From contig NZ_JACLZF010000002.1 in the NCBI RefSeq assembly GCF_014243345.1, positions 558,001 through 622,000 on the forward strand: DNA of 64,000 bases, in the 5' to 3' direction. The stretch comes from Robiginitalea sp. SC105 (GTDB lineage: Bacteria > Bacteroidota > Bacteroidia > Flavobacteriales > Flavobacteriaceae). The first letter of the stretch is position 1; every line of letters begins with the position of its first letter. The notes under the pieces are model-generated. The model ran no database searches and had not been told where the DNA came from. It worked only from the letters and a program-made list of their open reading frames with translations. Below, in pieces: positions 35,142-44,590 of this stretch. A program made the translations under genes and the position numbers.

Positions 35142-37412
35142 ATGGCATTTGACATAGATATGATTAAAAAGGTCTACAAGGCCTTTCCCGGGCGCGTCGA
35201 CAAGGCGCGAGAACTGGTCGGCAGGCCACTAACCCTTTCAGAGAAAATCCTGTATGCGCACCTATGGGACGGCAAGACCTCCCAGGCATTCGTGAGGGGA
35301 AAGGATTACGTGGATTTTGCCCCGGACCGGGTGGCCTGTCAGGATGCCACTGCCCAAATGGCTTTGCTGCAATTCATGCATGCGGGGAAACCCAATGTTG
35401 CCGTGCCGACCACCGTGCATTGCGACCACCTGATCCAGGCGAAGGTCGGCGCCGAGAAGGACCTGGTACGTGCCAACGAAACCAGCAATGAAGTATTCGA
35501 CTTCCTGGAATCGGTTTCCAATAAATACGGGATTGGTTTCTGGAAGCCCGGAGCCGGGATCATCCACCAGGTGGTCCTTGAGAACTATGCATTCCCCGGG
35601 GGGATGATGATCGGGACCGATTCCCACACGGTAAATGCCGGGGGGCTTGGCATGATCGCCATTGGCGTCGGCGGGGCCGACGCGGTGGATGTGATGGCCG
35701 GGATGCCGTGGGAACTTAAATTCCCGAAACTCATCGGGATCAAGTTAACCGGCAGCCTTTCGGGCTGGACGGCTCCAAAGGATGTGATCCTGAAGGTGGC
35801 GGATATCCTTACCGTAAAAGGCGGAACCGGAGCAATCCTCGAGTATTTCGGGGAAGGAGCCACCTCCATGTCGTGTACGGGTAAAGGCACCATCTGCAAC
35901 ATGGGGGCCGAAGTGGGTGCCACTACTTCGACCTTCGGCTACGACCAGTCCATGGATCGCTACCTGCGCGCCACCGACCGGGTGGATGTGGCGGACGCCG
36001 CAAACGAAATTGCCCCTTACCTGACGGCCGACCCGGAGGTGTATGACGATCCGGAGACCTATTTTGACCAGGTAATCGAAATTAACCTGGATACCCTGGA
36101 ACCCCACCTGAACGGGCCGTTCACGCCGGATCTGGCAACCCCTATTTCGAAAATGGGCGAGGCAGCGCGGAAAAACGACTGGCCCCTGAAGGTGGAATAC
36201 GGCCTGATCGGCTCCTGCACGAACTCTTCCTATGAGGATATCTCCAGGGCGGCTTCCCTGGCCAGACAGGTTACCGATAAAAACCTGAAGACCAAATCCA
36301 ACTTCACCATTACGCCGGGCTCCGAACAGGTGCGCTACACCATCGAACGGGACGGCTTTATAGACACCTTCAACAATATTGGGGCCACGGTATTTGCCAA
36401 TGCCTGCGGCCCCTGTATCGGGATGTGGGACCGGTACGGCGACAATGCTACGGACGGACCCCGGAATACGATTGTGCATTCCTTTAACCGGAATTTTGCC
36501 AAGCGGGCCGATGGGAACCCGAATACGCTGGCTTTTGTCGGATCCCCCGAACTGGTCACAGCCATTGCCATTGCCGGCCGTCTGGATTTCAACCCGATAA
36601 CCGATAAACTGATCAACGAGGACGGGGAAGAGGTGATGCTCGACGAACCCCGGGGTTATGAATTGCCCCCGGAAGGGTTTGCCGTGGAGGATGCCGGGTA
36701 TATCCCGCCCAGGGAAGACGGCAGTTCCGTTGAAGTGAAAGTGGCAAAGGATTCTGAGCGCCTGCAGCTACTCGACCCTTTCCTGCCCATCGCCCCGGAA
36801 AGCCTGCAGGGGATGAAACTCCTGATCAAGGCCTTTGGCAAATGCACCACGGACCATATATCCATGGCCGGCCCCTGGCTTCGTTTCCGCGGCCACCTGG
36901 ACAATATCTCCAATAATACGCTCATCGGCGCGGTCAATGCGTTCAACAAAAAGACCAATTTTGTCAAGAACCAGCTTACCGGCGAGTATGGCGGGGTACC
37001 GGATACCCAGCGGGCGTACAAGGCCAAAGGGATCAAGACCATCGTGGTGGGGGACCACAACTACGGGGAAGGTTCCTCCCGGGAACACGCGGCCATGCAG
37101 CCGCGACACCTGGGGGTGGCAGCCGTGCTGGTCAAGTCTTTTGCGCGGATCCACGAAACCAACCTCAAAAAGCAGGGGATGCTGGCACTGACTTTTGCCA
37201 ATGAGACCGATTACGACAAGATACAGGAAGACGACACCTTTAATTTTACGGATATTGATTCCTTTGCACCCGATAAGCCATTGACCATCGAAGTGGTACA
37301 TGCGGACGGCAGCAAGGATACCATCAAGGCAAACCACACCTACAACCCAACACAGATCGCATGGTTCCGGGAAGGTTCTGCGCTCAATGTGATCAAAAAG
37401 GAAAACGCCTGA
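35142..37412 (+). CDS. Aconitate hydratase, mitochondrial type
   Basis: This 756-residue Fe-S enzyme interconverts citrate and isocitrate in the TCA cycle. Its three 4Fe-4S cysteine ligands are visible: [12 protein letters not shown] and [11 protein letters not shown], and the active-site Ser/Arg region is [14 protein letters not shown]. The Arg at [16 protein letters not shown] is conserved. Length and sequence match eukaryotic-like aconitases common in Bacteroidota, rather than AcnA or AcnB of E. coli. Own promoter and terminator. Confidence 0.95.
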   Translation: MAFDIDMIKKVYKAFPGRVDKARELVGRPLTLSEKILYAHLWDGKTSQAFVRGKDYVDFAPDRVACQDATAQMALLQFMHAGKPNVAVPTTVHCDHLIQAKVGAEKDLVRANETSNEVFDFLESVSNKYGIGFWKPGAGIIHQVVLENYAFPGGMMIGTDSHTVNAGGLGMIAIGVGGADAVDVMAGMPWELKFPKLIGIKLTGSLSGWTAPKDVILKVADILTVKGGTGAILEYFGEGATSMSCTGKGTICNMGAEVGATTSTFGYDQSMDRYLRATDRVDVADAANEIAPYLTADPEVYDDPETYFDQVIEINLDTLEPHLNGPFTPDLATPISKMGEAARKNDWPLKVEYGLIGSCTNSSYEDISRAASLARQVTDKNLKTKSNFTITPGSEQVRYTIERDGFIDTFNNIGATVFANACGPCIGMWDRYGDNATDGPRNTIVHSFNRNFAKRADGNPNTLAFVGSPELVTAIAIAGRLDFNPITDKLINEDGEEVMLDEPRGYELPPEGFAVEDAGYIPPREDGSSVEVKVAKDSERLQLLDPFLPIAPESLQGMKLLIKAFGKCTTDHISMAGPWLRFRGHLDNISNNTLIGAVNAFNKKTNFVKNQLTGEYGGVPDTQRAYKAKGIKTIVVGDHNYGEGSSREHAAMQPRHLGVAAVLVKSFARIHETNLKKQGMLALTFANETDYDKIQEDDTFNFTDIDSFAPDKPLTIEVVHADGSKDTIKANHTYNPTQIAWFREGSALNVIKKENA

Positions 37413-37431
37413 TCCGGCAACCCAATGAAAT

Positions 37432-37455
37432 GCCCCCGGAAACGGGGGCTTTTTT
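37432..37455 (+). terminator. Rho-independent terminator of aconitase
   Basis: GCCCCCG and CGGGGGC form a seven-pair GC stem with a GAAA-type loop (37432-37449), followed by T6 at 37450-37455. It lies 20 bases after the aconitase stop. Confidence 0.85.
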
Positions 37456-37475
37456 GATCCCCCTAATCGCTGCCT

Positions 37476-38045
37476 ATGAAAATCAGACGTAAAACCCTGC
37501 TGAATATCCTGCTCATTGGCTTTGTCCTGTCTTTCTTTGTAACCCCGCTGGGGAACTATTCAAAAGTCTGGCTGATGCAGCTTTTTGCATTCGCCCCCAA
37601 CCCGATTGAAGAGCGTGAACGTGAGCGTATCCCCTCCTATGACTGGCGGCTGAAGGATGCCAACTGGGAATTTTTTAATTTCAGGGAGGCCCGGGGGCAG
37701 GTGGCCCTGATCAACCTGTGGGCTTCCTGGCGGCTTCCCTGCCTGCCCGAGCTCCGGGGCATCCAGTCGCTGTACGAGGATTACGGCGACCGCGTCCGGT
37801 TCTATATCATAACCGACGAGGAGCGGGAACCGGTCGAAGCCTTTATGCAGGAACACGGGTTTACCTTCCCGGTTACCTACCGGGTGGTGGGTGACCCTGC
37901 CCCTGTAGACCTCTCGGATCCCCCGAGGTCCTACCTGATCGACAAGAAGGGTTTCATCGTGGCAGCCGAAGAAGGAATCTCGGATTGGGACTCGGCCCGG
38001 GTGCGGGAACTGCTGGATCAGCTGCTTCAACAACCTTATCCCTGA
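37476..38045 (+). CDS. TlpA-like thioredoxin-fold protein lacking the CxxC pair
   Basis: This 189-residue membrane-anchored protein has a transmembrane helix at about 8-30 and a TlpA/redoxin fold: FREARGQVALINLWASW, then a break where the active site should be. Relatives read WCPPC; here the segment is WRLPC, so the first cysteine is replaced by Arg while the second remains. The family consensus around it (INLWASW, ELRGIQSLYEDYG) is otherwise intact, and the later PRSYLIDKKGFIV region is typical. A thiol relay through a CxxC is therefore impossible. It lies 20 bases upstream of the crtA-like gene on the same strand. Confidence 0.8.
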   Translation: MKIRRKTLLNILLIGFVLSFFVTPLGNYSKVWLMQLFAFAPNPIEERERERIPSYDWRLKDANWEFFNFREARGQVALINLWASWRLPCLPELRGIQSLYEDYGDRVRFYIITDEEREPVEAFMQEHGFTFPVTYRVVGDPAPVDLSDPPRSYLIDKKGFIVAAEEGISDWDSARVRELLDQLLQQPYP

Positions 38046-38065
38046 TCGGAATTAAGCTTTTGCCC

Positions 38066-38779
38066 TTGGTCACCACTTTGTCTTTTTATCAATTTTCTGG
38101 CTGGAGGGACATTCTGTGGGCCCTTGCCCAGAACCGGCGGGCTATCCGGCCGCTCTCCCAGGTTCCCGGGCTTCGTTTTTTTAAACTGATGGGCTCAGGA
38201 GCTGCCGGCTATCGCCTGACGCCGGACTGGAAAGTCTATGCCGTCCTGCAGGTCTGGGAAGACCTGTCCTCCGCTCAGGGCTATTTTGATTCCCATCCCC
38301 TGGCGAAATCATATGCCGAACGATCTGTTTATGACTGGCACCTGTATATGCACGCGCTAAGGGCCAAAGGTACCTGGGGGGGCGAAAACCCGTTTGAAGG
38401 GGACAATCCCGATATCGCCGCCACCGGTTATCTTGGGGTGCTTACCCGCGCCACCATCCGGAGGCGCTACCTGAGGCGATTCTGGAATTATGTGCCGCAA
38501 TCACAGCGGCCCCTCAACCGGGCACAGGGCCTGCTTTTCCACAAGGGGATCGGGGAGGTTCCCCTTTTGCAAATGGCCACCTTCAGCCTTTGGGACGGGG
38601 AAGCTGCGATGAAGGCTTTTGCCTATGGCAGTGCGGCCCACCAGACAGCCATCGCGAAAACCCGCCAACTGGATTGGTACCAGGAGGAACTTTTTGCCCG
38701 TTTCTCACCCTTTAAATCTGAGGGCAGCTGGCCCGGCGTCCCCCCCCTGGACGGCCTATCCCATCAGGATCTCCCGTAG
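38066..38779 (+). CDS. Spheroidene monooxygenase-like protein (CrtA family)
   Basis: This 237-residue protein starts with TTG at 38066 and reads VTTLSFYQFSGWRDILWA after it, the opening of CrtA-like proteins. Internal motifs include FFKLMGSGAAGYRLTPDW, ENPFEGDN and AVLTRATIRRR. CrtA inserts a keto oxygen into acyclic carotenoids in purple bacteria; in flavobacteria the substrate of CrtA-like enzymes is unclear. No credible ATG exists ahead of it. Its 3' end runs 24 bases into cruF on the opposite strand. It is read with the TlpA-like gene. Confidence 0.8.
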   Translation: MVTTLSFYQFSGWRDILWALAQNRRAIRPLSQVPGLRFFKLMGSGAAGYRLTPDWKVYAVLQVWEDLSSAQGYFDSHPLAKSYAERSVYDWHLYMHALRAKGTWGGENPFEGDNPDIAATGYLGVLTRATIRRRYLRRFWNYVPQSQRPLNRAQGLLFHKGIGEVPLLQMATFSLWDGEAAMKAFAYGSAAHQTAIAKTRQLDWYQEELFARFSPFKSEGSWPGVPPLDGLSHQDLP

Positions 38780-39415
38780 CGCCAGGGTTGCGAAAAACAG
38801 CAGCTGTGCAAGGAAAAGGTTCAGGGAAAACCTGAAGTTCCCCCGGATACCGGAAGCCTGATAGGCCATCTGAAAAACGGTAGAGAGCGCAAACCAGGAC
38901 AGGTAGTTTTTCAAAGGGGCGGAGCCGGCATCAAAGGCCCAGAAGTCAAAAACGGGGGCCACAGGTTCCAGGGCGACATCCAGGCCTGTCATCAGCGCTG
39001 CACCCAGGAGTACCCGCGTGGTCGGATATGCGGTTGTCCGGGTGGCAATCGCGCCCGACAGCATCCCAAGTACCGCCCAGTTCAAGCCGATCAGCAGGGG
39101 CACCCCGTAGGCCTTAAAGCCTAAATTCTCCCCGTAACTGTAGTTGCCAAACAACCACCCGGTATGCACGCCAACCCATTCCGCGGCCAGACCGGTCCCT
39201 GCAAAACCCAGAAAAAGCCAGAAGCTTCTGCCAGTCCGCACCGGGAACACCCACGCAAAAAGGAGTCCGCTCACCAACAGGTTAATCGGGGTTTTGGGGA
39301 TAAACCAGGAACCGTATCCCAGGAAAATACCCAGCAGGCCGCTCAGGTGGAAAAGCCAAACCACCCCGATGGCCAGGAGGGTCCGTTTGTTTTGTGTAAG
39401 GAGCGGATTATCCAT
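38756..39415 (-). CDS. cruF: Carotenoid biosynthesis protein, CruF-like (DUF422)
   Basis: This 219-residue membrane protein has about seven helices and the DUF422/CruF region AEWVGVHTGWLFGNYSYGE, with the PLLIGLNWAVLG stretch. CruF adds the tertiary hydroxyl to the psi end of gamma-carotene on the way to myxol and saproxanthin. Its start overlaps the crtD stop by eight bases, and its 3' end overlaps the crtA-like gene antisense by 24 bases. Family match is clear; the exact substrate is inferred. Confidence 0.85.
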   Translation of the reverse strand: MDNPLLTQNKRTLLAIGVVWLFHLSGLLGIFLGYGSWFIPKTPINLLVSGLLFAWVFPVRTGRSFWLFLGFAGTGLAAEWVGVHTGWLFGNYSYGENLGFKAYGVPLLIGLNWAVLGMLSGAIATRTTAYPTTRVLLGAALMTGLDVALEPVAPVFDFWAFDAGSAPLKNYLSWFALSTVFQMAYQASGIRGNFRFSLNLFLAQLLFFATLALREILMG

Positions 39416-40880
39416 TTTTCTCAGGAATGCATTCTGCCGTGATCCGGGCCGAAAGGAGGCAAAGGGGAATCCCTCCGCCCGGATGGACGGACCCGCCCGT
39501 GAAATAAAGGTTCTTCAGGCGTGAACTGAAATTGGGGTGCCTCAAAAAGGCCGCCAGGCGGTTGTTGCTCGCAGCGCCGTACAGGGCCCCCCGGTAAGAC
39601 TGCGTCCGGTCGGCGATGCCTGCCGGGGTTAGTACCTCTTCCACTTCGATGGCCTTTTCCAAATCCGTATCCAGGATTTCCCCGAGTTTTTGAAGGATGA
39701 TGCCCCGGGCCTGATTGGTTATTTTTTTCCAGTCCTGGCCATAATCCCCGGGGGCGTTGACCATCACAAACCAGTTTTCGCATCCTGCCGGGGCGTCGGA
39801 AGGGGTTTCCTTGGAGGTGATATTCACATAAACGGTCAGGTCCCCGGCAAGGCCTTTCTCCTCGAAGAGGCACCGGAATTCCTCCCGGTAATCCCGGCTA
39901 AAAAAAAAGTTGTGCAGGTCCAGCTCCGGGAAGGAATGCCGCATGCCCCAATAAAAGATCAGCGCAGAGCTGGAGCGTTCCTGCGACAGGGTTTGTTCCG
40001 GGGCCGGCTCGTCGGGCAGGAGCTTCCTGTAGGTCGGGACCACATCCATATTGGAGACGAATACATCGGCCGGGTGCCTCCCGTCCCCGGTTTGAATCGC
40101 AACGACGCTATTGCCCCGGGTTTCCAGCCGGTGAACGGCTTTTCCGAAATGGAAGCGGACACCCTTGCGGAGGGCCAGTTCGTATAGCGATCGGGTAATG
40201 CTGTGCATGCCATCCTGCGGGTAGTAGGTTCCCATTTCCATTTCCAGATGCGGGATCATGGACATGATGCCCGGGGTCCGGTAGGGGTCGGAGCCGTTGT
40301 AGGTGGCATACCGGTTAAAGAGTTGGACCAGTTTCGGGTTTTCAAAATTGTTCCGGTTGACCTGGTCCAGGGACTGAAGCATGCCCAAACCGGCACTGGA
40401 AGCAAGGGCTTTCAGGGTGGCTGCTGAGAGATAGGTGCCGATGCGGTGCAGGGATTTTTCAAGGAAAACAGGTGCTGTCAGTTCATATTTCTTTGCGGCT
40501 GCCTGCAGGTACGACCGGATGCGGGCCTCGGGTTCCGAAAATACCCGGGATGCTTCACGGACAAAGTTTTCGCGCCCGGCCGGGGCCTGAAATCGGGTGC
40601 CATCGTCCCAGAAATAGTGGCAGGTGGTCTCCATTTGGTGGTAGCGGAAATGCTCCCCGGGTTGTTCTCCCGAAAGCTCGAAAAGTTCATCTACCAGTTC
40701 GGGCAGCGTAAAGAGGGAAGGGCCGAGGTCAAAGCGGTACCCGCCCAGGGACGCCGCATGGACCTTCCCTCCCGGATAGGGGTTGGCCTCAAAGACATCG
40801 ACCTGATACCCCTTGGCGCGTAAACGAATGGCTGTCGCGAGACCGGCGATTCCGGCCCCGACTATGCCAGCTTGTGGCAT
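39408..40880 (-). CDS. crtD: Carotenoid 3,4-desaturase, CrtD-like
   Basis: This 490-residue FAD enzyme has GAGIAGLATAIRLRAKGYQ at its N-terminus and the GYRFDLGPSLFTLPE motif of the CrtI/CrtD family. C-terminal LYFTGGSVHPGGGIPLCL is the family signature. In this position in a myxol/saproxanthin cluster the likely reaction is 3',4'-desaturation of the hydroxylated psi end. It differs clearly from crtI at 42187. Six bases separate it from crtZ. Confidence 0.85.
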   Translation of the reverse strand: MPQAGIVGAGIAGLATAIRLRAKGYQVDVFEANPYPGGKVHAASLGGYRFDLGPSLFTLPELVDELFELSGEQPGEHFRYHQMETTCHYFWDDGTRFQAPAGRENFVREASRVFSEPEARIRSYLQAAAKKYELTAPVFLEKSLHRIGTYLSAATLKALASSAGLGMLQSLDQVNRNNFENPKLVQLFNRYATYNGSDPYRTPGIMSMIPHLEMEMGTYYPQDGMHSITRSLYELALRKGVRFHFGKAVHRLETRGNSVVAIQTGDGRHPADVFVSNMDVVPTYRKLLPDEPAPEQTLSQERSSSALIFYWGMRHSFPELDLHNFFFSRDYREEFRCLFEEKGLAGDLTVYVNITSKETPSDAPAGCENWFVMVNAPGDYGQDWKKITNQARGIILQKLGEILDTDLEKAIEVEEVLTPAGIADRTQSYRGALYGAASNNRLAAFLRHPNFSSRLKNLYFTGGSVHPGGGIPLCLLSARITAECIPEKNG

Positions 40881-40886
40881 ACCGGG

Positions 40887-41339
40887 TTATTTTTTAAAAT
40901 ATTTGAAGGGGACGAACAGCATTCCGAAACATTCGCCTTCTTCCTTGCCCAGGTGCTTGTGGTGCATTTTGTGTGCACGACGGATGCCGCGGGCATACCA
41001 GTTGTTGGCATTCCGGAAGAGCTTGAAGCGCTGGTGGATGAATATATCGTGGACAACGAAATAGGCGATACCGTAGGCCAGGATGCCCAGCCCTATGGGC
41101 CAGCCCTGCCAAAACGCAGTGTTTACGGCCATAGCTATAAAAGACATGGATACCACCGCGTAGAACAGGAAAAACGCATCGTTGCGCTCAAACCAGGAAT
41201 CATGGTCCTTCCTGTGGTGATCCCGGTGCAGGCTCCAGAGGAAACCGTGCATGATGTACTTATGGGTAAACCAGGCCATAAACTCCATAAAACAAAAGGT
41301 GGCCAGGAAAATTCCGATCCAAATCAGTTCCTTCATCAT
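40887..41339 (-). CDS. crtZ: Beta-carotene hydroxylase, CrtZ family
   Basis: This 150-residue di-iron membrane enzyme hydroxylates beta-ionone rings. The four histidine clusters are complete: HKYIMHG, HRDHHRKDHD, HDIFIHQR and HKMHHKH. Four hydrophobic helices. The start ATG at 41339 shares a base with the crtB stop (TGATG). CrtZ would make 3-hydroxy-beta rings for zeaxanthin, myxol or saproxanthin. Confidence 0.93.
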   Translation of the reverse strand: MMKELIWIGIFLATFCFMEFMAWFTHKYIMHGFLWSLHRDHHRKDHDSWFERNDAFFLFYAVVSMSFIAMAVNTAFWQGWPIGLGILAYGIAYFVVHDIFIHQRFKLFRNANNWYARGIRRAHKMHHKHLGKEEGECFGMLFVPFKYFKK

Positions 41340-42178
41340 CACACTAAATTTAATCGATATTTCACATAAGAGCGGGCCAACAACCCCACTTTTTGATAGT
41401 TCGGTACCCGGATGCGCGCATTGCGCAATTCCATGGATGGCGTCCGCTGCAATTTATGCAGCAGCTTGGAATAGTACCGGTAAGCCATATAAACCCCGAA
41501 CTTGGAGTCGCCCGGCAGGCGCAGGATGCCCCTGTAGCCCTGGCGGAAATCCTCCTCGATTTCCTCCACGATCCGGGCCTTGGAGTCTTCGTCGAGCTCC
41601 AGCAGGTTCGTATTCGGGAAATAGGTGCGCTCCAGCCCGTCGTGGTCGGCTTTCAGGTCGCGCAGGAAATTGACTTTCTGGAAGGCGGATCCCAGGGCCA
41701 TGGCCGAATCCCTGAGTTGCTCATACCGTTCCGCGTCCCCTTTTACGAAAACGCACAGGCACATCAGCCCGACGACATCGGCCGAGCCATAGATGTATTC
41801 CTTGTATTCTTCCTCACTGCGATATACCTTCTTGGACAGATCCATGCGCATACTTTTCAGGAAGGAGTCCACCAGGTGGCGAGGGATGCCGTATTTGTGG
41901 TAGGTTCCCTGGAAGGAATTCAGGATCGGATTCAGGCTGATCCGCTCTTCCAGTGCCAGTCCCAGGTCCTTTTCAAACCGGTCCAGGAGCGTTTCCTTGT
42001 CGTAGTCGTGAAAGGAATCCACAATTTCGTCGGCAAAGCGCACGAAGCCGTAAATATTGTAAATATCCTGCCGGATCCCCTTGGCGAGCATTTTGGTGGC
42101 CAGGGAAAAGGAAGTGCTGTAGCGATTGGTGGTCAGCTTGCTGCATGCTTCGGATACCGTGTCGAATAGTGCCTTCAT
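41339..42178 (-). CDS. crtB: Phytoene synthase
   Basis: This 279-residue enzyme condenses two GGPP to phytoene. The two Asp-rich regions are FVRFADEIVDSFHD and VNFLRDLKADHD, with the conserved YGSADVVGLMCL and YFPNTNLLEL. N-terminus KLTTNRYSTSFSLAT is typical. Coupled to crtZ by a one-base overlap and eight bases after crtI. Confidence 0.95.
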   Translation of the reverse strand: MKALFDTVSEACSKLTTNRYSTSFSLATKMLAKGIRQDIYNIYGFVRFADEIVDSFHDYDKETLLDRFEKDLGLALEERISLNPILNSFQGTYHKYGIPRHLVDSFLKSMRMDLSKKVYRSEEEYKEYIYGSADVVGLMCLCVFVKGDAERYEQLRDSAMALGSAFQKVNFLRDLKADHDGLERTYFPNTNLLELDEDSKARIVEEIEEDFRQGYRGILRLPGDSKFGVYMAYRYYSKLLHKLQRTPSMELRNARIRVPNYQKVGLLARSYVKYRLNLV

Positions 42179-42186
42179 CTGTTGCG

Positions 42187-43647
42187 TTACCTGTTGTGTT
42201 TGTCAATCATCTCGGAAACGAGCTTCCCGGAAATAAGTGCCGGCGGGACACCCGGGCCCGGGACCGTCAACTGGCCTGTAAAGTAAAGCCCATCCACCTT
42301 TTTGCTCTTCAGGCCGGGCCTGAGAAAGGCCGTTTGCCGCAACGTGTTGGCCATCCCGTAGGCGTTCCCCTTATAGGAATTGTATCGTTCTGAAAAATCC
42401 TTCACGCAGAAACTCTGCCTAAATATAATATTATTTCGCACCTGCTGGCCCGTTCTCAATTCGAATCGGTCCATGATTCGATTGAAACCGGACTCCCGCA
42501 ATTCGTCTGTGTCCTCCAGGCCGGGGGCCAGGGGCACGAGGAAGAACCCCGTTTCCTTGCCGTCCGGGGCCATTCCGGGGTCTGTGACAGAAGGGAAATT
42601 GGCATAGAATAAGGGGGAATCCGGCCATTTCGGGTTATCGTAGATCTCCCGGGCGTGCTTTTCGAAGTCGGTGTCAAAGAATAGGTTATGGTGCAGCACC
42701 TTATCCAGTTTCCGGTCGAACCCCACGTAGAACAGCAGGGAGGAGGGCGCAAACACCCGCTTGTCCCAGTAGGATTCGGAGTACTGCCGCAACGATTCGG
42801 GTAAAAGGGTTTCCGTATGGTGGTAGTCCGCACCGCTCAGGATCAGGTCGGCGGGGATGTCATTTCCCCCGATGGAAATCGCGCGTGCCCTGCCGTTTTC
42901 CACACGGATGGCATCCACAGGTGAATCCGTATGGATTTCCACGCCCAGGGATTGGGCCAGGCGGGTCATGGCTTCAACAATCCGGTACATCCCGCCTTTG
43001 GGGTGCCAGGTGCCCAGTCCGAAATCGGCATAGTTCATGAAATTGTAAAAGGCGGGCGTCACCGAAGGCTTTGCCCCCAGGAAGAGCACCGGGAATTCGA
43101 GGATGGAAATCAGTTTGGGGTTGGTGAAATCCCTGCGTACCTCCCGGCTGATGGTACTGAAGAATTGCCCCATCCTGCGCACGGTTTCCGGGGAAACGAG
43201 TTCCAGGGGCGATACCCCGGGCTTGTAAACCATTTTGTTGATGGCGATATCGTAGTTGGTGCGCGCCTTGCCGATAAACTTTCGCAATGGGCGGGAACTG
43301 CCGGGTTCAATCCGTTCGAATTCCTCACAGATTTGATCCATACCACCCCCTATGGTAACCGGTTCGTCCTGAAAAAATATCTGGTAGGCCGGGTCCAGTC
43401 GGTTGAGTTCGTAATAATCCGCTGGCGTTTTACCGAAATCGGCAAAGAACTTTTCAAAAATGTCGGGCATCCAGTACCAACTGGGACCCATATCAAAGGT
43501 AAACCCGTCGCGCTGGAGTTGGGAGGCCCGTCCGCCTGCCTGTTCGTTTTTCTCATACAGGCTTACGCGATAGCCTTTTTTGGCGAGATAACAGGAGGCC
43601 GAAAGGGCTGAAAATCCCGATCCGATAACAGCTATTTTTTTTTGCAT
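42187..43647 (-). CDS. crtI: Phytoene desaturase
   Basis: This 486-residue FAD enzyme turns phytoene into lycopene by four desaturations. The dinucleotide motif is IGSGFSALSASCYLAKKGYR; FDMGPSWYWMPD and GLYFTGQLTVPGPGVPPAL are the CrtI hallmarks. The ATG at 43647 is preferred to a TTG one codon before. It lies 19 bases behind the MerR-type gene, so both belong to one transcript. Confidence 0.95.
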   Translation of the reverse strand: MQKKIAVIGSGFSALSASCYLAKKGYRVSLYEKNEQAGGRASQLQRDGFTFDMGPSWYWMPDIFEKFFADFGKTPADYYELNRLDPAYQIFFQDEPVTIGGGMDQICEEFERIEPGSSRPLRKFIGKARTNYDIAINKMVYKPGVSPLELVSPETVRRMGQFFSTISREVRRDFTNPKLISILEFPVLFLGAKPSVTPAFYNFMNYADFGLGTWHPKGGMYRIVEAMTRLAQSLGVEIHTDSPVDAIRVENGRARAISIGGNDIPADLILSGADYHHTETLLPESLRQYSESYWDKRVFAPSSLLFYVGFDRKLDKVLHHNLFFDTDFEKHAREIYDNPKWPDSPLFYANFPSVTDPGMAPDGKETGFFLVPLAPGLEDTDELRESGFNRIMDRFELRTGQQVRNNIIFRQSFCVKDFSERYNSYKGNAYGMANTLRQTAFLRPGLKSKKVDGLYFTGQLTVPGPGVPPALISGKLVSEMIDKHNR

Positions 43648-43666
43648 CAATTAAGTGTCTGCAATT

Positions 43667-44569
43667 TTAATCAACCTGCTTCAGCAAATGCTCTATGCTG
43701 GTGAATGCCTTCACACCTTTCGGGAGCCTGTATCCCTCCAACAGGGCAGCCTGCCTGCCCAAAATCCACAGCTGGCTGTCGGATTTGTCCAGGTGGTGGG
43801 ATTTAAAGTCGTCCAGGTACTGCTGCAGTTCGTCTTTTTCGGGTTTTACCGTGAAGTAGGAGACGTAGATGGGGTTATCTACATACACGGACAGGTCTGC
43901 CAGGTTTTCCAAAGGGATGGTGGGGCCCAGGTAAATGGTCCGGAACCCGTGCATCAGCAATTCGTAGTTCAGGAAGAGCAGGCCGATTTCGTGGATTTCA
44001 TTTTCCGGCAAATACAGGACAAAGGTGTTTTCCCTGCGCGTCGGCTCAATGGTGTGCAGCTTTTCGGTACTCGTGTAAATTTTCTGCTTGATCAGGTGGG
44101 TAATAAAGTGCTCATGGGCCGGGCTGATGGTATCCGTCTGCCAAAGCAAGCCCAATTCCTCCAACAAAGGCAGGAAAACCTCCCAGAAAATTTCCCGGAA
44201 TGATTTTTCCGCGGAGAGCCCGGCATATGTTTTCTGAAACAGGGCCAGGTCGAAATTGATCATGGAGAGCTTGAAGGCGTTTATCGCATGGCTCTTGATG
44301 CTTTTTTCGGCAACCAGCGCACGCACGTGCTGCGGAATTTCCCCCTCCGGTATTTTGGCAATCTTGGAAATCTTCAGGCCGTTGTTGTACAACAGCGTAA
44401 TGTTGAGTAGTTTCTGCAGGCTTGACAGGCTGTACGTCCGGATATTTGTCGCGGTGCGTTCCGGTTCCAGGAGGTTGTAGCGCTTCTCCCAGATCCGGAT
44501 GGTATGCGCTTTGATACCTGTGAGGTTCTCAAGGTCGCGTATGCCGAACGATTTTTTAACGCTGTTCAT
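43667..44569 (-). CDS. MerR-type regulator with cobalamin-binding domain (CarH/LitR-like)
   Basis: This 300-residue regulator has a MerR helix-turn-helix at 7-75 (FGIRDLENLTGIKAHTIRIW and EKRYNLLEPERT). A helical domain with LLWQTDTISPAHEHFI carries the W-x9-EH motif that packs over the upper face of B12 in CarH. A Rossmann-like domain follows with NEIHEIGLLFLNYELL, a D-to-E variant of the DxHxxG motif whose His ligates cobalt. CarH proteins hold adenosylcobalamin, bind operators in the dark and release them in blue-green light to switch on carotenoid synthesis. That makes light-controlled derepression the leading idea, but binding and light response are inferred. It is the first gene of the crt operon. 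Confidence 0.88.
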   Translation of the reverse strand: MNSVKKSFGIRDLENLTGIKAHTIRIWEKRYNLLEPERTATNIRTYSLSSLQKLLNITLLYNNGLKISKIAKIPEGEIPQHVRALVAEKSIKSHAINAFKLSMINFDLALFQKTYAGLSAEKSFREIFWEVFLPLLEELGLLWQTDTISPAHEHFITHLIKQKIYTSTEKLHTIEPTRRENTFVLYLPENEIHEIGLLFLNYELLMHGFRTIYLGPTIPLENLADLSVYVDNPIYVSYFTVKPEKDELQQYLDDFKSHHLDKSDSQLWILGRQAALLEGYRLPKGVKAFTSIEHLLKQVD

Positions 44570-44590
44570 TCATTCATTATGAAACTTAAA

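Noticed and set aside
34975-35157. 60-codon plus-strand frame before acnA
   Set aside because: Overlaps the acnA promoter and start, no motif; not credible.
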